Shown here: one piece after another, positions 34,262 to 43,619 of the stretch
Layout: each line of letters begins with the position of its first letter
Position numbering within the stretch: the first letter of the stretch is position 1
Assembly (NCBI GenBank): GCA_044222195.1
Contig: JBGANS010000007.1
Span: 1 to 64,000, forward strand
Direction: 5' to 3'
Length of the DNA stretch: 64,000 nucleotides
Origin: JAHBXE01 sp044222195
GTDB lineage: Bacteria; Planctomycetota; Phycisphaerae; Phycisphaerales; UBA1924
Notes under the pieces: generated by a model
The model's database searches: none
Told to the model about the DNA's origin: nothing
The model's input: only the letters and a program-made list of their open reading frames with translations
Translations under genes and position numbers: made by a program

Positions 34262-34337
34262 GTCACACCATTATCGGCCAAATCGGTCCGATGAGTTGGG
34301 CCTTGTTGGCCTGGATTTCAGCCCTGCCGCGGCCGGG

Positions 34338-35723
<1,386 letters not shown>

Positions 35724-35758
35724 GGAGGGTCTCCGTGCGGGGTTAAGGGGCCGCGGAC

Positions 35759-35764
35759 AATGTA
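35759..35764 (-). promoter_or_regulatory. Possible -10 box for the TlpA-like gene
   Basis: TACATT on the minus strand, 35 bases upstream of the ATG, leaving room for the GGAGAC ribosome site. Confidence 0.35.
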
Positions 35765-35864
35765 CCACGAAGTGGGCGGAAGTTGCACAGGTTGTGAGCG
35801 GCGGGTCGTGCACCGCCGGTCGGCCGGGGCGTTCGCCGCAAGCGGGTTCGCGGCGGTACTTTCC

Positions 35865-35870
35865 TATACT
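35865..35870 (+). promoter_or_regulatory. -10 box for alaS
   Basis: TATACT, 32 bases before the alaS ATG; no strong -35 match. Confidence 0.45.
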
Positions 35871-35902
35871 CACGCTCGCCCCTGATCCGAACGGAACCCT
35901 TC

Positions 35903-38782
35903 ATGACCTGGACCAGCGACCGCGTCCGCTCGACGTTCATCGACTTCTTCCAGTACCGGCCGGGTGCCGGGCACGCCCATGTGCCGTCCAGCCCCTGCGT
36001 GCCGGTGGACGACCCGACGCTGCTGTTCACCAACGCCGGGATGAACCAGTTCAAGCCGATTTTCCTCGGGACGGTTCAGCCGGGTTCGCCGCTCTTTGGG
36101 ATGAAGCGGGCCGTCAACAGCCAGAAGTGCATCCGGGCGGGCGGCAAGCACAACGACCTTGATGATGTCGGCAAGGACACGTACCACCACACGTTTTTCG
36201 AGATGCTGGGGAACTGGTCGTTCGGGGATTACTTCAAGAAGGAAGCGGTGGAGTGGTCGTGGGAGCTGCTCACGAAGGTGTATGGGATTCCGAAGGACCG
36301 GCTGTACGCGACGTACTTCGGCGGGAATCTCGATGGCGGGCTGGAGCCGGATGAGGAAACGAAGCAGCTGTGGCTCAAGGTGCTGCCGGCATCGCACGTC
36401 CTTCCCGGCAACATGAAGGACAACTTCTGGGAGATGGGTGAGACGGGGCCGTGCGGGCCGTGCACGGAGATTCACTTTGACCGCATCGGCGGGCGCGATG
36501 CCTCGAAGCTGGTGAACACGGGCGATCCGGATGTGCTGGAAATCTGGAACAACGTGTTCATCCAGTTCAACCGCGAAGAGGGTGGGAAGTTGCGGCTGCT
36601 GCCTTCCAAGCACGTGGATACGGGGATGGGATTTGAGCGGCTCGTGTCGGTGCTGCAGAACAAGCGGAGCAACTACGACACGGACGTGTTCATGCCGTAC
36701 TTCGCGGCCATCCAGAAAGCCACCAGCGCGCCGCACGCGTACTCGGGCAAGCTCGGCGCGGCGGATACGGGCAACGTGGACACCGCGTATCGCGTGATTG
36801 CGGATCACATCCGGACGCTGACATTTGCGATTACGGATGGAGCGACGCCCAGCAACGAAGGCCGCGGGTATGTGCTGCGGCGGATTCTGCGGCGGGCGGT
36901 GCGGTATGGGCGGCAGGTGCTGGGGGCGAAGCCGGGGTTCTTCTCGCAGCTTGTGCCGATCGTTGTTGAGCGGATGGGAGAGGCGTTTCCGGAGCTTCGG
37001 AAGAACCCGAAGCGCGTGATCGAGATTCTCCGCGAGGAAGAAGAGAGCTTTGGGAAGACGCTGGATCGGGGAATCAAGCTCTTCGAAGAGGCCGCGGAAC
37101 GAGGCGGAAAACAAATCCTGGCCGACGACGCCTTCAAGCTTTACGACACCTACGGCTTTCCCATCGATCTCACCCAGCAGATGGCCGACGAACGCGGCCT
37201 CAAAGTCGACCTGACGGGCTACGAGCGCCTGATGGAAGAAGCCAAGGGCCGCTCGCGAGCCGCTGGCAAGGACGGCGGCGCCAAGGAACTTGCCCTCGCC
37301 GCCGAATCCATCGCCCGTCTTAGGGGAATGGACGTCAAGCCCACGGACGACTCCGACAAGTTTCATGGCCGCGACACCTACGCGAACATCGTCGCCATAT
37401 GGAATGGTGAGAACTTCGACGATTCGACGCGCGATCAGGGCACCCGCATCATCGGTGTCATCCTCGACAAGACCAACTTCTACGCCGAAATGGGCGGCCA
37501 GCTCTCCGACCAGGGCGAGATCCACTCGGAGCGCCACGGCGAGGGCAAAGGTGGCGCGGCGGACTTCAACGTTGAATCGGTCAAGTCCTTCGGTGGGTAC
37601 ATCCTGCACATGGGCCGTTCCGGGCGAGGCGAACTGCGCGTCGGCGACAAGGTCCGTCTGCACGTCGATCGCAGTCGGCGCGACCCGATCGAAGCCAACC
37701 ACACCGCCACGCACATGCTCAACTTCGCGCTGCGCAAAGTCGTGGGGACGCATGTGGATCAGAAAGGTTCGCTCGTCGCGCCCGACCGCCTGCGCTTTGA
37801 CTTCTCGAACACCGGCCCGGTGACGCCCGAGCAGCTCGGCAAGGTCGAGAAGATCGTGCGGGATCAGATCGCCGCGGACCTGACCGTGTATGCCGACCTC
37901 GCGCCGCAGTTTGTCGCCAAGCAGATCGCGGGCCTTCGGGCCGTCTTCGGCGAGGCTTACCCGGACCCGGTGCGCGTCGTCTCGATCGGCCTGCCGGTAT
38001 CCGATCTTGTCGCGAACCCTGAGAACGCGGCGTGGAATGAAGTCTCCGTCGAGTTCTGCGGTGGGTCACACCTGACCTCAACCAAGGATGCAGGCCACTT
38101 CGCGCTCGTCTCCGAAGAGGCTGTGGCCAAGGGCGTGCGGCGCGTCACCGGCCTCACGGGCGTCGCGGCGCTCGCGGCGATCCAGGCAGCGGACAATCTC
38201 GCCGTTCGCGTGAAGGCCGCGGAGAAGCTCGAGGTCAGCGCCCTCTCGGCCGAGCTCAACGAAGTCGGGCGCGAGGTCGATCAGATGACGATTCCCGCGG
38301 CCCGCCGCGACGACCTTCGCAGGGCCATCGCGGCGCTGCAGGAAAGGGTCAAGGCTGCTCAGAAGCAGGCCGCGGCCGGCAAGCGGCAGGAAGCGGCCGG
38401 CATGGCCCGCAAGATCGCCGAGTCCGCGAACACGGCGGGAGAGACGATCATCGTTTCGACGATCGACCTTGGGTCCGACCGCGGTGCACTCGAGCAGGCG
38501 GTCAAAACGATCCGCGATGTCTCGCCCCGAGCGGCGGTGATGCTCTTCAGCCCGGACGATTCTGACCCGGCGGCGCCAAAGGTCGGGATCATGTGTGCCG
38601 TGCCTCCGGAGGGTGTCCAGAAAGGGTTGAACGCCGGCGAGTGGCTGCGCGAGGCCGCGGCGATCTGCGGCGGCAAGGGCGGCGGGAAGCCCGAAGCTGC
38701 GCAGGGCGGTGGAACGAACATCGGAAAGATCCGGGACGCCATTGCCGCGGCGCGGTTGACGGCCAGCAAGAAACTTCTATGA
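35903..38782 (+). CDS. alaS: Alanine-tRNA ligase
   Basis: A 959-residue enzyme that charges tRNA-Ala. The class II core shows STFIDFFQYRPGAGHAHVPS, LLFTNAGMNQFKPIFLG, KCIRAGGKHNDLDDVGKDTY, FFEMLGNWSFGDYFKKEA and VDTGMGFERLVSVLQN. The editing domain has HTATHMLNF (HxxxH) and CGGSHL, the zinc ligands that clear Ser/Gly mischarging. The C-Ala region ends the protein. A lysine/alanine-rich segment (EGKGGGKPEAAQ-type) near the end is less usual. Strand composition flips within this gene near 37.1 kb. The stop overlaps the next ATG by four bases. Confidence 0.95.
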   Translation: MTWTSDRVRSTFIDFFQYRPGAGHAHVPSSPCVPVDDPTLLFTNAGMNQFKPIFLGTVQPGSPLFGMKRAVNSQKCIRAGGKHNDLDDVGKDTYHHTFFEMLGNWSFGDYFKKEAVEWSWELLTKVYGIPKDRLYATYFGGNLDGGLEPDEETKQLWLKVLPASHVLPGNMKDNFWEMGETGPCGPCTEIHFDRIGGRDASKLVNTGDPDVLEIWNNVFIQFNREEGGKLRLLPSKHVDTGMGFERLVSVLQNKRSNYDTDVFMPYFAAIQKATSAPHAYSGKLGAADTGNVDTAYRVIADHIRTLTFAITDGATPSNEGRGYVLRRILRRAVRYGRQVLGAKPGFFSQLVPIVVERMGEAFPELRKNPKRVIEILREEEESFGKTLDRGIKLFEEAAERGGKQILADDAFKLYDTYGFPIDLTQQMADERGLKVDLTGYERLMEEAKGRSRAAGKDGGAKELALAAESIARLRGMDVKPTDDSDKFHGRDTYANIVAIWNGENFDDSTRDQGTRIIGVILDKTNFYAEMGGQLSDQGEIHSERHGEGKGGAADFNVESVKSFGGYILHMGRSGRGELRVGDKVRLHVDRSRRDPIEANHTATHMLNFALRKVVGTHVDQKGSLVAPDRLRFDFSNTGPVTPEQLGKVEKIVRDQIAADLTVYADLAPQFVAKQIAGLRAVFGEAYPDPVRVVSIGLPVSDLVANPENAAWNEVSVEFCGGSHLTSTKDAGHFALVSEEAVAKGVRRVTGLTGVAALAAIQAADNLAVRVKAAEKLEVSALSAELNEVGREVDQMTIPAARRDDLRRAIAALQERVKAAQKQAAAGKRQEAAGMARKIAESANTAGETIIVSTIDLGSDRGALEQAVKTIRDVSPRAAVMLFSPDDSDPAAPKVGIMCAVPPEGVQKGLNAGEWLREAAAICGGKGGGKPEAAQGGGTNIGKIRDAIAAARLTASKKLL

Positions 38783-39135
38783 CCACCACGCCAGAGGATC
38801 AGGATCGCGACGCGGGTGACGAGCACGAGATCTGGAAGAATCCCCCACCGCCACCGATGCCGGACTTCCCGAAGATCCCGCAGTCGCTGCGGGATGCGGC
38901 CGAAGGCAAGAAAACGGAGAAGTCCAACCTTGCCGGGATCGCTTCGGGTTGGGCCTTGGCGCTGGACTTTGTCGGCACCATCCTGGCGTCGTGGTTGATC
39001 GGATTCGGGATCGATTGGTGGCAGAAGACCTCGCCCTGGGGGTCGCTGATCGGGCTGGGGATTGGGTTTGCGTACGCGATCTACCGCATCCTGCGGCAGA
39101 GCCAAAAGGAAGAGCAGAGGCAGAGCAGGAAGTGA
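38779..39135 (+). CDS. atpZ: AtpZ/AtpI-like F-ATPase accessory membrane protein
   Basis: A 118-residue protein. A polar, proline-rich N-terminus precedes two TM helices (ASGWALALDFVGTILASWL and SLIGLGIGFAYAIYRIL) joined by a short basic loop with W-W-Q-K. This is the two-helix AtpZ/AtpI pattern found at the start of atp operons. AtpZ/AtpI are linked to c-ring assembly and Mg2+/Ca2+ supply. Its ATG overlaps the alaS stop (ATGA), so translation is coupled to alaS and the atp genes may depend on alaS transcription. Confidence 0.75.
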   Translation: MTTTPEDQDRDAGDEHEIWKNPPPPPMPDFPKIPQSLRDAAEGKKTEKSNLAGIASGWALALDFVGTILASWLIGFGIDWWQKTSPWGSLIGLGIGFAYAIYRILRQSQKEEQRQSRK

Positions 39136-39252
39136 CCTGATGGAGTCGCCCGACTGCCGCCACCCCGCTATATTTATGCCCCCCTGAAAGCGGCAATTTG
39201 GCCGCTCGCGTTCGGCAGTTGGTTGGACGCGGGTGGCCGACGGATCAGCGAC

Positions 39253-39675
39253 GTGACCAATGACACCACCACCACCAACGCATGGCCCGTTCTCAAGCGA
39301 CGGTACGCGCTGGGAATGGTCGTCATTGGTGCTCTCGCGATGGTGGCGGCAGGGTTGATCTCAGTGGTGCTCGGCGGTGATGGCCAGGCGATCGTGATCG
39401 GGTCGAGCGCACTGGCCGTCGGGATCGGCATCTCGCTGGCTCCCATCATCGTCGGTGTTCGGCTTGAGATGTTCGGGATGGCCGTGCTCGCCGCGTCCGG
39501 GGCACGGATGCTCGTGGTTCTGGGCATCGTGGTCGCCGCGTCGGTCGTGATGGACTTGCCGCGCAAGCCGATGGGTATGGGTGTCGGTGCGGGCCTGCTG
39601 TTGACATTGATTGCAGAAACGATGATCGCGATGGCGATCCTGTCTCGCGTGAATCGGAAGACGGAGCTGGCATGA
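39253..39675 (+). CDS. atpI: AtpI-like (ATP synthase I family) membrane protein
   Basis: A 140-residue protein with four hydrophobic helices (LGMVVIGALAMVAAGLISVV, IVIGSSALAVGIGISLAPII, LVVLGIVVAASVVMDL, GLLLTLIAETMIAMAIL). By size, topology and position directly before atpB it corresponds to AtpI/ATP-synt_I. Sequence conservation in this family is low, so the name rests mostly on context. Start GTG 39253; its stop overlaps the atpB ATG (ATGA). Confidence 0.65.
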   Translation: MTNDTTTTNAWPVLKRRYALGMVVIGALAMVAAGLISVVLGGDGQAIVIGSSALAVGIGISLAPIIVGVRLEMFGMAVLAASGARMLVVLGIVVAASVVMDLPRKPMGMGVGAGLLLTLIAETMIAMAILSRVNRKTELA

Positions 39676-40619
39676 CGAATCTGATGTCGAATCTCGCGAC
39701 GCTGGTCCTTGCCGCGGGCGGACCGGATCAGCACGTGTACAACCACCCCTTCGCGAAGACCCCCGAAGGGCTCTGGGTGTGGTCGGGGAACATGGGGAAC
39801 CTGGTGCTCTCGGGGATCATCCTGATCCTCGGCGGGCTGTGGGTCGCGTCGAAGGTCAAGACCGGGCCGGAGTCGCAGGGGCACGACCGCTGGATCACCA
39901 AGAATCGCTTCGCGCACCTGGTCGAGGTGCTCGCCGTCTATCTTCGCGATGAAGTCGTCAAGCCGATGCTCGCCGATCGCACGAACAAGATGATGCCGTT
40001 CCTGTGGACGGTGTTTTTCTTCATCCTCGTCAACAACATTCTGGGCCTGATCCCGCTGCTGGACATCCAGCACCTGCTCTTCAAAGACATGAATGCGAAC
40101 GGCACGGCCTTCGTCGGCGGCACGGCGACCCAGAACATCTGGGTGACCGGCGTGCTGGCGCTGATCGCCGGCGTGGTGTTCAACATCGCCGCCATCGCCC
40201 GCATCGGCGTGATGGGCTACTTCAAGCACATGACCGGCGGGGCCCCGTTCCCGATCTCGATCCTCCTGTTCGTCATCGAGTTCATCGGGCAGATCGTGAT
40301 CAAGCCGGTGGCGCTGGCCATCCGTCTCTTTGCAAACATGACCGCCGGCCACATCCTGCTCGCGGTGCTCTTCAGCTTTGTCGCGGGGGCCTTGACCAGC
40401 ATCGCCAAGCTGACGATCTTCGGCGCGGGAGCGATCTCGCTGATCTCTGTCGCCGGCGCCATCGGGATCACGTTCCTCGAGTTGTTCGTTGCCGTCCTCC
40501 AGGCCTTCGTGTTCATGTTCCTCACGACGGTCTTTATCTCCCTCATGGATCATCACGACGAGCACGGTCATGAGCACGGGCATGACCATGCACACGGCCA
40601 CGAGCACGCCCACGCGTGA
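39672..40619 (+). CDS. atpB: ATP synthase F0 subunit a
   Basis: A 315-residue membrane protein forming the proton half-channels. Typical blocks are the HVYNHPF N-terminal motif, VFFFILVNNILGLIPLL, the essential arginine helix KPVALAIRLFANMTAGHIL, and the last helix LFVAVLQAFVFMFLTTVFIS. The C-terminal 23 residues (about 293-315) hold 11 histidines alternating with D, E, G and A, a likely metal-binding tail not part of the normal subunit. Confidence 0.93.
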   Translation: MTNLMSNLATLVLAAGGPDQHVYNHPFAKTPEGLWVWSGNMGNLVLSGIILILGGLWVASKVKTGPESQGHDRWITKNRFAHLVEVLAVYLRDEVVKPMLADRTNKMMPFLWTVFFFILVNNILGLIPLLDIQHLLFKDMNANGTAFVGGTATQNIWVTGVLALIAGVVFNIAAIARIGVMGYFKHMTGGAPFPISILLFVIEFIGQIVIKPVALAIRLFANMTAGHILLAVLFSFVAGALTSIAKLTIFGAGAISLISVAGAIGITFLELFVAVLQAFVFMFLTTVFISLMDHHDEHGHEHGHDHAHGHEHAHA

Positions 40620-40693
40620 ATAACGGGCCACCACTTCTCCGCCGGTGACGGCGGCGAATCGCAATCGACCAGTGCACGAAAGGGTTTGGTTTC

Positions 40694-40996
40694 ATGATCA
40701 CAGTGAAGAATGCTCTCCTCTCTCTGGCCGCCCTGGCCGTCCTCCCCGCCGCGGCTTCGGCGGCGGACACTCCGGCGACCCTCCCGAACATCGTCAAGGG
40801 TGTCGCCGCCATCGGCGCCGGCCTCGCCGTGATCGGTGGCGGCATCGGCATCGGCCTCGTCGGCAAGGGCGCCGTCGAGTCCATCGCGCGTCAGCCTGAC
40901 GCGGCCGGCAAGATTCAGACCAACATGATTCTCGCCGCGGCCCTCATCGAAGGTGCGACCCTGTTCGCCGTCGTTGTCGGCTTCCTCGCCAGCTAA
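40694..40996 (+). CDS. atpE: ATP synthase F0 subunit c
   Basis: A 100-residue c-ring subunit. Residues ~1-23 (MITVKNALLSLAALAVLPAA then SA) look like a signal peptide, followed by the hairpin: helix 1 with the GxGxGxG packing motif (IGGGIGIGLVG), polar loop ARQPDA, helix 2 with the ion-carrying glutamate 86 (AALIEGATLFAVV). Residues next to Glu86 do not show the Gln/Ser-Thr set of sodium-binding rings, so proton coupling is more likely. Confidence 0.92.
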   Translation: MITVKNALLSLAALAVLPAAASAADTPATLPNIVKGVAAIGAGLAVIGGGIGIGLVGKGAVESIARQPDAAGKIQTNMILAAALIEGATLFAVVVGFLAS

Positions 40997-41069
40997 GTCT
41001 GAAACCGTCGCCGCTCGAAAGTGCGGCGACGGAATTGCCTTTCATGCCCTCAGGGCGAATCGGAGATTG

Positions 41070-41687
41070 ATGATGGCCCGTCGATTCTCAACGTTGGCTC
41101 TGTCGATGATGACCGTCGCCTGCAGCGCGGCCGGCGCCCTGGCCCAGGAGCACGCCGCCGAACACTCCGGGCACGAACCGCTGACGGCGCTGCCCAACCC
41201 CAACCAGGGGCTCATCACCGGCCTGACCGCCCTCATTGTGTTCGGCGTGGTCTTCTTCGTGCTGGCCATCAAGGTCTGGCCGGCGATCACCAAGGCCCTC
41301 GACGAGCGGGCCGGCAAGATCCGCGAAGAGATCGCCGCCGCCGAGGCCGCCCGCAAGCAGGCCAAGGACGCCCTCGAGATGTACGAGAAGTCCCTCGCCG
41401 AGGCCCGCGCCGAGGCCCAGAAGATGCTTGAGAAGACCCGCGCCCAGCAGCAGGCCCTCGCCGACGAGCTCAAGGCCAAGGCCGACACCGAACTGGCCGC
41501 GATGCGCGAGCGGGCGATGCGAGACATCGAAGCAGCCAAGAAGGCGGCCCTCCAGGAGATCTACGCCCAGACCGCCGCGGCGGCGACATCGATCGCCAGC
41601 AAGATCCTGCGTCGCGAAGTCAACCCCGCCGACCAGAAGCGCCTCGTCGAGGAATCGATGGGTGAACTCCTCGCGATGAAGAACTGA
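41070..41687 (+). CDS. atpF: ATP synthase F0 subunit b
   Basis: A 205-residue peripheral-stalk protein. It opens with a leader-like segment (ARRFSTLALSMMTVACSAAG ALA), then the membrane helix LITGLTALIVFGVVFFVLAI, then a long charged right-handed coiled coil (EEIAAAEAARKQAKDALEMY). Two adjacent ATGs (41070 and 41073) follow GGAG; the second has the better spacing. The apparent signal peptide on subunit b is shared with subunit c here. Confidence 0.9.
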   Translation: MMARRFSTLALSMMTVACSAAGALAQEHAAEHSGHEPLTALPNPNQGLITGLTALIVFGVVFFVLAIKVWPAITKALDERAGKIREEIAAAEAARKQAKDALEMYEKSLAEARAEAQKMLEKTRAQQQALADELKAKADTELAAMRERAMRDIEAAKKAALQEIYAQTAAAATSIASKILRREVNPADQKRLVEESMGELLAMKN

Positions 41688-41722
41688 ACCCCGAAGGCAC
41701 ACAGGCACGGAGTGACGACGGC

Positions 41723-42343
41723 ATGCCGCTGATTGATACACCCCCGGATGCATTGGCCGAGATCTACGCCCGGAGTCTCTTCGAACTCGCCGAGGCCAAG
41801 GGCGGGCGTTCGGCCATCGAAGCGACGCAGGCCGAGCTCGAGGACATCCTCGAAGTCGCTCGCGGCAATGCTCGCTTTAATGAGTTCCTCGCGTCCCGAG
41901 TGCTCCCGGTGGCCCAGCGCTCCGCCTCGCTCGAGAAGATCCTCAAGGGCAAGGCCAGCGACCTGACGCTGCGGTTCCTCCAGGTCTTGAATGAAAAGGG
42001 CCGGCTGGCCCACCTCTCTCCCATCGCCGCGGCGTACGACCGCCTGGTGCAGGAGAAGTTCGGTCGCGTCGAGGTGGATGTCTACACGGCCGCCCCGATC
42101 AGTCCTGACGAACTGCGGATCATCCGCGACCGCCTGCAGGCCGCCATCGGTAAGGAGCCGATTGTGCACCCGTACACGGATGAGTCCATGATCGGCGGCA
42201 TTCGCCTCCAGATCGGGGACAAGCTCGTGGACGGCTCGCTCTCAACGCGTCTGCGGAAGCTGCGGGACCAGCTCGCGACCGACGGCGCGGCCGAAGTCCG
42301 GGCGCGTGCCGAGAGAATGATGGACGATTCCACGCACACCTAA
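41723..42343 (+). CDS. atpH: ATP synthase F1 subunit delta
   Basis: A 206-residue OSCP/delta protein linking F1 to subunit b. The N-terminal helical bundle (AEIYARSLFELAEAKGGRSA ... LKGKASDLTLRFLQVLNEKG) and the C-terminal signature (GGIRLQIGDKLVDGSLSTRL) are clear. It is the last atp gene here: instead of atpA, a repeat-rich spacer and pgk follow. Confidence 0.92.
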   Translation: MPLIDTPPDALAEIYARSLFELAEAKGGRSAIEATQAELEDILEVARGNARFNEFLASRVLPVAQRSASLEKILKGKASDLTLRFLQVLNEKGRLAHLSPIAAAYDRLVQEKFGRVEVDVYTAAPISPDELRIIRDRLQAAIGKEPIVHPYTDESMIGGIRLQIGDKLVDGSLSTRLRKLRDQLATDGAAEVRARAERMMDDSTHT

Positions 42344-42349
42344 CCCTTC

Positions 42350-42387
42350 ATAGGTCCTATACGTCCTATAGGACCCACAGGACCTAT
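42350..42387 (+). repeat. Nested inverted repeats upstream of pgk
   Basis: ATAGGTCCT (42350-42358) pairs with AGGACCTAT (42379-42387). Inside lies the 12-base perfect palindrome GTCCTATAGGAC (42363-42374). The structure covers the only AGGA available as a ribosome site for pgk (42379-42382). Confidence 0.7.
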
Positions 42388-42392
42388 CCACA

Positions 42393-43598
42393 ATGCCCAA
42401 GAAGAACATTGCCGCTGTTGATGTCAAAGGGAAGAAGATCCTTTGCCGCGTGGACTTCAACGTTCCCGTGGAAGACGGCGCGATCACCGACGACCGCCGC
42501 ATCCGCGAAGCCCTGCCCACCATCAAGAGCATCGTCGATCGCGGCGGGCGGGCCGTGCTGGTGTCGCACATGGGCCGCCCCGAGGGTACGGGATTTGAAG
42601 CGGAGTTTTCACTTAAGGTCTGCGCGGCCAAGCTGAGTGAACTGCTCGGCAAGCCTGTTGGGTTCCCGTCGAACGACTGCACCGACGTCGCGGCGGCCAA
42701 GGCCGTTGCCGATCTCAAGGACGGCCAGGTGGTCCTTCTCGAGAACCTCCGCTTCCACAAGGCCGAGAAGAAGGGTGATGCGGCCTTCGCGGGCAAGCTC
42801 GCGGCGTACGGCGACGTCTACGTCAACGACGCGTTCGGCACCTGCCACCGTCCGGATGCCTCCATGGTGGCCGTTCCGAAGGCGATGACGGGCAAGCCTC
42901 GCGTTGTCGGATTCCTCGTCGAGAAGGAAATCAAGTTCCTCTCCGAAGCGGTCAAGGCTCCCAAGAAGCCGTTCGTCGTTGTGCTCGGCGGGGCAAAGGT
43001 CTCGGACAAGATGGGCGCGATCGAGAACCTCCTGCCCAAGGCCGACGCCGTGATCATCGGCGGCGCCATGGCGTACACGTTCCTCAAGGCGCTCGGCAAG
43101 AAGGTCGGTTCGAGCAAGACCGAGGATGACAAGCTGGCCGACGCCAAGCGAACCCTGGACCTCGCGGCGAAACTCAAGGCCGAGTTGCACCTGCCCGTGG
43201 ATCATATTTGCTCGACGCAGTTCGCTGAAAACAGCGGCGACATCCACATTTTCGACGACCAGATCAAAGACGGCTACATGGGCCTGGACATCGGGCCCAA
43301 GACCCAGGCCAAGTTCGGCATGGTCCTGAGCAAGGCCAAGACCATCGTCTGGAACGGTCCCATGGGTGTGTTTGAATGGAAGCCCTTCATGGTCGGCACC
43401 AGCCAGGTCGCCAAGGCCATCGCCGAGGCGACTGGGAACGGAGCGACCAGCATTGTCGGCGGTGGAGATTCGGCCGCGGCGGTGGAGAAGTTCGGCCTCG
43501 CGAGCAAGATGAGCCACGTCTCGACGGGCGGCGGGGCATCGCTGGAAATGCTCGAGGGCAAGCCGTTTGAGAGCGTGGAGTTGCTCGACAACGGTTGA
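42393..43598 (+). CDS. pgk: Phosphoglycerate kinase
   Basis: A 401-residue glycolytic enzyme interconverting 1,3-bisphosphoglycerate/ADP and 3-phosphoglycerate/ATP. Landmarks: GKKILCRVDFNVPVEDG, AVLVSHMGRPEG, LLENLRFHKAEKKGD, YVNDAFGTCHR, VLGGAKVSDKMG, GPMGVFEWKPF and VGGGDSAAAVEKFG followed by HVSTGGGASLEMLEGK. Length is normal. It sits right after the atp genes. gapA, the preceding glycolytic step, is at the far end of this window and not adjacent. Confidence 0.96.
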   Translation: MPKKNIAAVDVKGKKILCRVDFNVPVEDGAITDDRRIREALPTIKSIVDRGGRAVLVSHMGRPEGTGFEAEFSLKVCAAKLSELLGKPVGFPSNDCTDVAAAKAVADLKDGQVVLLENLRFHKAEKKGDAAFAGKLAAYGDVYVNDAFGTCHRPDASMVAVPKAMTGKPRVVGFLVEKEIKFLSEAVKAPKKPFVVVLGGAKVSDKMGAIENLLPKADAVIIGGAMAYTFLKALGKKVGSSKTEDDKLADAKRTLDLAAKLKAELHLPVDHICSTQFAENSGDIHIFDDQIKDGYMGLDIGPKTQAKFGMVLSKAKTIVWNGPMGVFEWKPFMVGTSQVAKAIAEATGNGATSIVGGGDSAAAVEKFGLASKMSHVSTGGGASLEMLEGKPFESVELLDNG

Positions 43599-43619
43599 GG
43601 CAGGCCGCCGGGCGAATCC

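Noticed and set aside
35724..37200. dif/XerCD recombination site near the skew switch
   Set aside because: No sequence resembling the dif core was found by eye in the flanking intergenic region or around 37.1 kb.
35870..37753. 627-codon minus-strand frame antisense to alaS
   Set aside because: Shadow of alaS; no recognisable motif and wrong composition.
40694..40996. Sodium-dependent c-ring
   Set aside because: The residue after the ion-carrying Glu86 is Gly, and helix 1 lacks the expected glutamine, so the sodium signature is not met.
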